The notes under the pieces were generated by a model. The model had not been told where the DNA came from, made no database searches, and saw only the letters and a program-made list of their open reading frames with translations. From Pseudovibrio japonicus (GTDB lineage: Bacteria; Pseudomonadota; Alphaproteobacteria; Rhizobiales; Stappiaceae), in the NCBI RefSeq assembly GCF_014651595.1, contig NZ_BMXE01000001.1, forward strand, positions 930,001 to 994,000: a stretch of 64,000 nt of DNA, read 5' to 3'. Position numbers and translations under genes: made by a program. Every line of letters starts with the position of its first letter. Positions within the stretch are counted from its first letter, which is position 1. Shown piece after piece: positions 59,861-64,000 of this stretch.

Positions 59861-59903
59861 AGAGAGGTGTCGCTTTACTGCTGCACCTCTCTTCTATTTT
59901 TTC
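59861..59903 (+). terminator. terminator after uspA
   Basis: AGAGAGGTG (59861-59869) and CACCTCTCT (59884-59892), 14-base loop, then TTCTATTTTTT. Good rho-independent terminator. Confidence 0.85.
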
Positions 59904-60003
59904 AGACCACTTGTCCATCAGCTCTGGTATGCGGGCATTGGTCTCAGTTGAACATCGTTTTATACAGACCTAAAACTCAAATGAGTTTGACGGGGAATGT
60001 GCC

Positions 60004-62724
60004 ATGACAATCTGCAATCTAGAGGGCCTGACCTCTCCACGTTCTGTTGCCATTGTTGGTCCGAACAGCAAACAGGAAATGATCCTGCAGCGTCTTATCG
60101 GCAGCCTTGTGAACAGCGGGTTTTCGGGCCCCAAAAGCTTTGTCAACTTGCCGGGTACCACAGCTGACGGGTTCAGGACCGTCGCCTCTATTAAAGAGCT
60201 GGATGGCACTGCAGATCTTGGCATCTTGCTGGGGGACCATACAACGGCCGCCCGCGATATTCACCTGCTGGGCGAACAAGGCACGCGCGCGGTGGTCATT
60301 CCCGCGAGCGGTTTTGACAGCTGGAGTGATGAGCACCTTGATGCGCTCTTGAAAGCGGCGCATCCCTACAACATTCGAATTCTTGGTCCGGGCAGTCTGG
60401 GGATTGCCTCTCCCCATTCCAAGCTCTCGACCCTTTTGACCAGCGAGCAAGCGCTGAAAGGCGAACTTGCGCTGATTTCCCGTTCAGGCACCATCTTCAA
60501 CACCACGCTGTCCTGGGCCAAAGCGAACTCCATCGGGTTTTCCGGTGTGGTCTCATTAGGTCGCCGACTGGATGTGGATGTCTCGGATCTGCTGGACTGG
60601 TATGCGATGGATTATCGGACCAAAGCGATCCTTGTTCACCTTGAGACGATTGCCAACCCGCGCAAGTTCATGTCTGCTGCACGCGCTGCGGCCCGCTCCA
60701 AGCCGGTTATCGTAATTCGCAGTGGTGCCAGCCGTGACCAACATCATATTTCCGGTACGGCTCATTCCAGCCGTCTTGCAACGCGCGATTCTGTTTATGA
60801 CGCCGCCTTGCAGCGTGCCGGTGTGCTTCGTGTTTATGATCTTGACGAGATGTTTGAAGCCGCGGAGACGATTACCCGCGTAGCTCCATCCGCAGGTCGC
60901 CGCCTGTCCATTATCGCGAATGGCCGTAGTTTGGCGACTCTGGCCGCTGACCGTCTTGCCAAAGTGGGCGGCAAGCTGTCGCCCATCAGTGAGAAGACCA
61001 AAGAAAAGCTGGTCTCACTAACCCGTACTGATGCGCGTGCCGACAACCCGCTTGTTCTTTCTGAAGCAGCAAGTCCGGCGGAGTTTAAAGAAGGCATCAG
61101 TGCATTATTGCAGGATCCGAACTCCGATGGTGTTCTGGCGATTGCAGCGCCCACTGCGTTTGAAGACTTTTCGCTGGTTGCCAAAGCGCTTGCCGAGGCT
61201 GCCAAGGAAGACCGCAAACGGCTTGGCAGGCATCAGGCGTTTGTGACCACGCTGGCGGGCGGTTCTAATATTCCGCGACAGGTTCTGGATGAGGCGCGGG
61301 TGCCCTGTTATCCAAGCCCATCCGGTGCGATCCGATCCTTTATGCATTTGGTGCGCTACAAGGAAGCCAAGGACCATCTATCCGCGGTGCCAGACAGTCT
61401 GCCCAGCGATTACAAGCCGAACCTGCGCTTGGCGCAAGAGACAATCCGCGGGGCGCTGGCGAACGGGCAGAAGTGGCTTACTCCTTTACAGACAAAAGAG
61501 TTGCTGCGCGCTTATGCGATTAATCAGGTGGAGCTGCATCTGGTTAAAACCGCTGAAGAGGCTGCCAAAGTGGCGGAGGTGCTTTTCGACAAACACGACC
61601 AGCTTGTTCTGAAGGTGAGCAGCCCTGATCTGACGTTCAAGTCAGATGTAGGCGGCGTGCATCTTGGCGTGGACAGCGTGGAGGGTGTGAAGGCGACCTT
61701 TGAGAAGATCATGGGCAATGTGCAGCACTCTTACCCTGATGCGGAGATTACGGGCGTTGAGATCCAGCCCATGGTGACACGCCGGTTTGGTCTTGAGACG
61801 TATGCCGGTCTTGCAGATGATCCGGTGTTTGGTCCTGTGGTTGTCTTCGGCAAAGGCGGTACATCGGTTGAGGTGATTGGCGACCGGGCTATTGATCTGG
61901 TGCCCATCGACCTGAACCTTGCCAAGGCGATGGTGGCGCGCACGAGCACATCCAAATTGCTCAAGGGCTTCCGCAACCGACCATCGGCCAATGTTTCTGA
62001 AGTGGAGCAGCTGCTGGTGAAGCTCTCTCAGATTGCGGTTGATTTTCCCGAGGTGCGCGAGCTGGACCTCAATCCGGTTGTGGTGGATGAAGATGGTATT
62101 GTGGTGCTTGATGCGCGCGTTGCAATCAGCGCTCCGGACAAACGTCCGGGACGGCAGGGAGCCTCACGCCTGTCTATCGTGCCCTACCCTGTTGAGTGGG
62201 AGCACACCCATCAACTGAAGGATGGCAAGACGATTTTGATCCGGCCAATCCGGCCTGAAGATCAAGGCATCCTGAAGAAGTTCTTCGAGAAGGTCTCCAT
62301 TGAAGACCTGCGGCTGCGCTTCTTTGCACCGGTCAAAGAGTTTTCGCATACGTTCCTTGCCCGCCTTGTGCAACTTGACTACGCGCGAGCCATGGCGTTT
62401 GCGGCTATTGATCCGGAGACCGGCGATATACTGGGTGTTGTGCGACTTCACTCAAACCCGGATCACACCGAGGGTGAGTATGCGGTGATGGTGCAGTCTG
62501 GTCTGAAGGGGATGGGACTTGGCTGGGTGCTGATGAAGCTGATTATTCGCTACGCCAAGGTGGATGGCATTCGGACTGTCAAAGGCGAGGTTTTGCGTGA
62601 GAACACCACCATGCTGGACATGTGCCGCAATCTGGGCTTCCGCGTGAAACGCTCACCGGATGATGATGCGCTTGCGGATGTGTCTTTGGATGTGACGACC
62701 CTTGATCGGGAGACGATGAGTTAG
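60004..62724 (+). CDS. CoA-ligase (ADP-forming type) fused to a C-terminal GNAT domain
   Basis: 906 residues. Order: CoA-binding Rossmann (SPRSVAIVGPNSKQEM, about residue 13), succinyl-CoA-ligase-like domains (RSGASRDQHHISGTAHSSRLATRDSVYDAALQRAG about residue 240-275, with the AHS position of the phosphohistidine segment), an ATP-grasp part (LVLKVSSPDLTFKSDVGGVHLGV, about residue 535-560; TGVEIQPMVTRRFGLE), then a GNAT domain from about residue 740 (TILIRPIRPEDQGILKKFF, with GEYAVMVQSGLKGMGLGWVL as the CoA loop). This layout is known for protein lysine acetyltransferases (Pat/YfiQ). It acetylates proteins or makes acyl-CoA. The fusion is widespread, so not itself new. Confidence 0.93.
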   Translation: MTICNLEGLTSPRSVAIVGPNSKQEMILQRLIGSLVNSGFSGPKSFVNLPGTTADGFRTVASIKELDGTADLGILLGDHTTAARDIHLLGEQGTRAVVIPASGFDSWSDEHLDALLKAAHPYNIRILGPGSLGIASPHSKLSTLLTSEQALKGELALISRSGTIFNTTLSWAKANSIGFSGVVSLGRRLDVDVSDLLDWYAMDYRTKAILVHLETIANPRKFMSAARAAARSKPVIVIRSGASRDQHHISGTAHSSRLATRDSVYDAALQRAGVLRVYDLDEMFEAAETITRVAPSAGRRLSIIANGRSLATLAADRLAKVGGKLSPISEKTKEKLVSLTRTDARADNPLVLSEAASPAEFKEGISALLQDPNSDGVLAIAAPTAFEDFSLVAKALAEAAKEDRKRLGRHQAFVTTLAGGSNIPRQVLDEARVPCYPSPSGAIRSFMHLVRYKEAKDHLSAVPDSLPSDYKPNLRLAQETIRGALANGQKWLTPLQTKELLRAYAINQVELHLVKTAEEAAKVAEVLFDKHDQLVLKVSSPDLTFKSDVGGVHLGVDSVEGVKATFEKIMGNVQHSYPDAEITGVEIQPMVTRRFGLETYAGLADDPVFGPVVVFGKGGTSVEVIGDRAIDLVPIDLNLAKAMVARTSTSKLLKGFRNRPSANVSEVEQLLVKLSQIAVDFPEVRELDLNPVVVDEDGIVVLDARVAISAPDKRPGRQGASRLSIVPYPVEWEHTHQLKDGKTILIRPIRPEDQGILKKFFEKVSIEDLRLRFFAPVKEFSHTFLARLVQLDYARAMAFAAIDPETGDILGVVRLHSNPDHTEGEYAVMVQSGLKGMGLGWVLMKLIIRYAKVDGIRTVKGEVLRENTTMLDMCRNLGFRVKRSPDDDALADVSLDVTTLDRETMS

Positions 62725-62747
62725 CTCATCGCCTCCAACATATTCGT

Positions 62748-64000
62748 TTAACTTGCAGCCATTGACGCTTCACGGATCTCCGTCAGCGAGCGGACTGGTG
62801 TGATCGCTTCAGGGTCCAGATGCAGATGCAGCAGGGCTGGTTTGCCGCTGGCTTTTGCAGCTTCAAAGGCCGGACCGAACTGATCAGCTGTTTTCACCGT
62901 GCTTGAATGGAAGCCATAGGCCTTGGCCACATCGGCAAAATTTGGGTTTTGCAGGGTGGTTGCGCTGATACGGCCCGGATATTCACGCTCCTGATGCATA
63001 CGGATGGTGCCGTAAATGCCGTTGTCGACGACCACCACAATGATGTTGGCGCCACTCTGCACAGCGGTTCCCAGTTCCTGAATAGTCATCTGCAAGCAGC
63101 CGTCGCCAGCAAAACAAACCACATCACGCTCCGGGAACTTCAGTTTTGCCGCAACAGCTGCTGGCAGGCCGTAGCCCATGGAGCCGCAGGTTGGGGCCAG
63201 CTGTGTGTTGTATTTGCGGAAGCGGTGGAAGCGGTGCACCCATGTTGCGTAGTTACCTGCACCGTTGGCGAAGATGGTGGTGTCATCGAGATTGTTCTCG
63301 ATCCACTCCATGACCTCTGACATTTGCAGATCACCCGCCACTGTTGGGCGGGCACCAGACCATGCCAGATAGTCAGCATGAGCTTCGTCAACCTGTGCCT
63401 TCCAGCCAGCTTGCTGCTTTACCTCAAGTGCGGCCAATGCTTCACAGAAGCCTGCGGGGCTTGCGTTGATGCCCAGCGTTGGCACGTACATGCGGCCAAG
63501 TTCTTCGCTGCCGGGATGAATGTGCACGACCTTTTGGGACGGGACCGGGATGTTCAGCATGGAATAGGACTGGCTTGGCATCTCGGAGAGGATGTCACCG
63601 AGGAGAACGATAAGATCCGAGTTCTCGATGCGGGCCTTGAGCTTTGGGTTGATGCCGATGCCGACATCACCTGCGTAGCAGGCGTGGCCATTGTCAAAGA
63701 GCATCTGGCGACGGAAGGAAGCACCGACCGGTAGATTGTTCTTTTCTGCAATGGCTTTGAAGGTGTCGCAGGTTTCTTCTGACCAGCGGGAGCCGCCAAG
63801 AATGAAGAACGGGCGTTCTGCGGCTTCCAGAAGCTCGCCGAACTCTTCCATCTGACGGGGGGACGGATAGGTTTCAACCGGACGCATGGCCGGAACCCGC
63901 TGTGCGTCTGCCAGCTCGATCAGCATGTCTTCCGGTAGGGCCAGAACGACGGGACCTGGACGACCAGATGTGGCGACGTGGTAGGCACGGGAGACCATTT
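62748..64000 (-). CDS. thiamine pyrophosphate-dependent enzyme (acetolactate-synthase family), partial
   Basis: 417 codons in the window, open to the right edge, so the N-terminal PYR domain (about 150 residues) lies outside. The central domain starts at SGRPGPVVLALPEDML; the TPP-binding C-terminal domain has GYGLPAAVAAKLKFPERDVV, GDGCLQMTIQELGTAVQSGA with VDNGIYGTI, the metal-binding GDG-x(24-27)-N motif. Known family: ALS, benzoylformate decarboxylase, sulfoacetaldehyde acetyltransferase and others. It is convergent with the CoA-ligase fusion. Exact reaction cannot be told without the N-terminus. Confidence 0.88.
   Translation of the reverse strand, partial: MVSRAYHVATSGRPGPVVLALPEDMLIELADAQRVPAMRPVETYPSPRQMEEFGELLEAAERPFFILGGSRWSEETCDTFKAIAEKNNLPVGASFRRQMLFDNGHACYAGDVGIGINPKLKARIENSDLIVLLGDILSEMPSQSYSMLNIPVPSQKVVHIHPGSEELGRMYVPTLGINASPAGFCEALAALEVKQQAGWKAQVDEAHADYLAWSGARPTVAGDLQMSEVMEWIENNLDDTTIFANGAGNYATWVHRFHRFRKYNTQLAPTCGSMGYGLPAAVAAKLKFPERDVVCFAGDGCLQMTIQELGTAVQSGANIIVVVVDNGIYGTIRMHQEREYPGRISATTLQNPNFADVAKAYGFHSSTVKTADQFGPAFEAAKASGKPALLHLHLDPEAITPVRSLTEIREASMAAS

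Overview
The window is chromosomal DNA of a heterotrophic alphaproteobacterium. Gene content fits a marine Stappiaceae/Pseudovibrio-type member of the Hyphomicrobiales: hisS-hisZ-hisG in a row, a glcDEF glycolate oxidase operon, a DctPQM TRAP transporter, a DUF1127 protein, many small GNAT acetyltransferases and a large CoA-ligase/GNAT fusion. The genus is an inference from gene content; no rRNA or tRNA gene was seen. Most genes look like moderately GC-rich core DNA. Several patches are visibly AT-richer and look acquired: the retron at 15.5-17.2 kb, the hmp/accA area at 24-27.6 kb and the acyltransferase at 36.3-38.4 kb.

Layout. 0-5.4 kb: a sugar-porter MFS gene cut by the window edge, two GNATs, exported MsrA, a sorbosone-type PQQ dehydrogenase and a small unknown gene. 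5.4-7.8 kb: a minus-strand group with a group III truncated haemoglobin, a hotdog thioesterase, a second globin-like protein with a degenerate haem pocket and a Crp/Fnr regulator that has a perfect Crp-type palindrome upstream. 7.8-11.4 kb: three envelope-glycan genes (a degenerate YdjC/ChbG-like protein, a GT39/ArnT-like membrane transferase and a GT2-GtrA fusion). 11.7-15.3 kb: hisS, hisZ and hisG, tightly coupled. 15.4-17.2 kb: a retron, with structured RNA, an XRE helix-turn-helix protein and a reverse transcriptase. 17.4-19 kb: a small mannan-binding-lectin-like secreted protein with an apparent ACG start, and an unknown exported protein. 19-24.3 kb: tag, a GNAT bracketed by a 55-bp repeat, cheZ, an L,D-transpeptidase, a lipoprotein and an MBL-fold hydrolase. 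24.4-27.6 kb: a decayed nsrR beside hmp, a VOC protein and accA. 27.7-34.8 kb: glcDEF, cytochrome c, a GNAT, nfsB and a LutA-like protein. 35.2-40.6 kb: fba, an O-acyltransferase, DUF2332 and a class I glutamine amidotransferase. 40.7-48.2 kb: a polar amino acid ABC permease and binding protein, a Na/Pi cotransporter, a conserved unknown, a DMT exporter and two similar LysR genes around a DUF1127 gene. 48.7-54 kb: a Met-rich unknown, a membrane adenylate cyclase, rsmE and xseA. 54-64 kb: a GNAT, the TRAP operon, UspA, the CoA-ligase/GNAT fusion and a TPP enzyme cut by the window end.

The most notable system is the retron. Next come two independent insertions in which the 3' end and terminator of a resident gene exist in two copies flanking a foreign gene (a GNAT after cheZ, an acyltransferase after fba). 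Others are an nsrR pseudogene leaving hmp with only a relic operator, a globin paralogue lacking the usual haem-pocket residues, and a lectin gene whose only sensible start codon is ACG.

Gene calls come from reading the frames, start sites and family motifs by eye. Start codons were moved inward from the longest reading frame where a Shine-Dalgarno sequence, a signal peptide or the family N-terminus argued for it. No database search was run.
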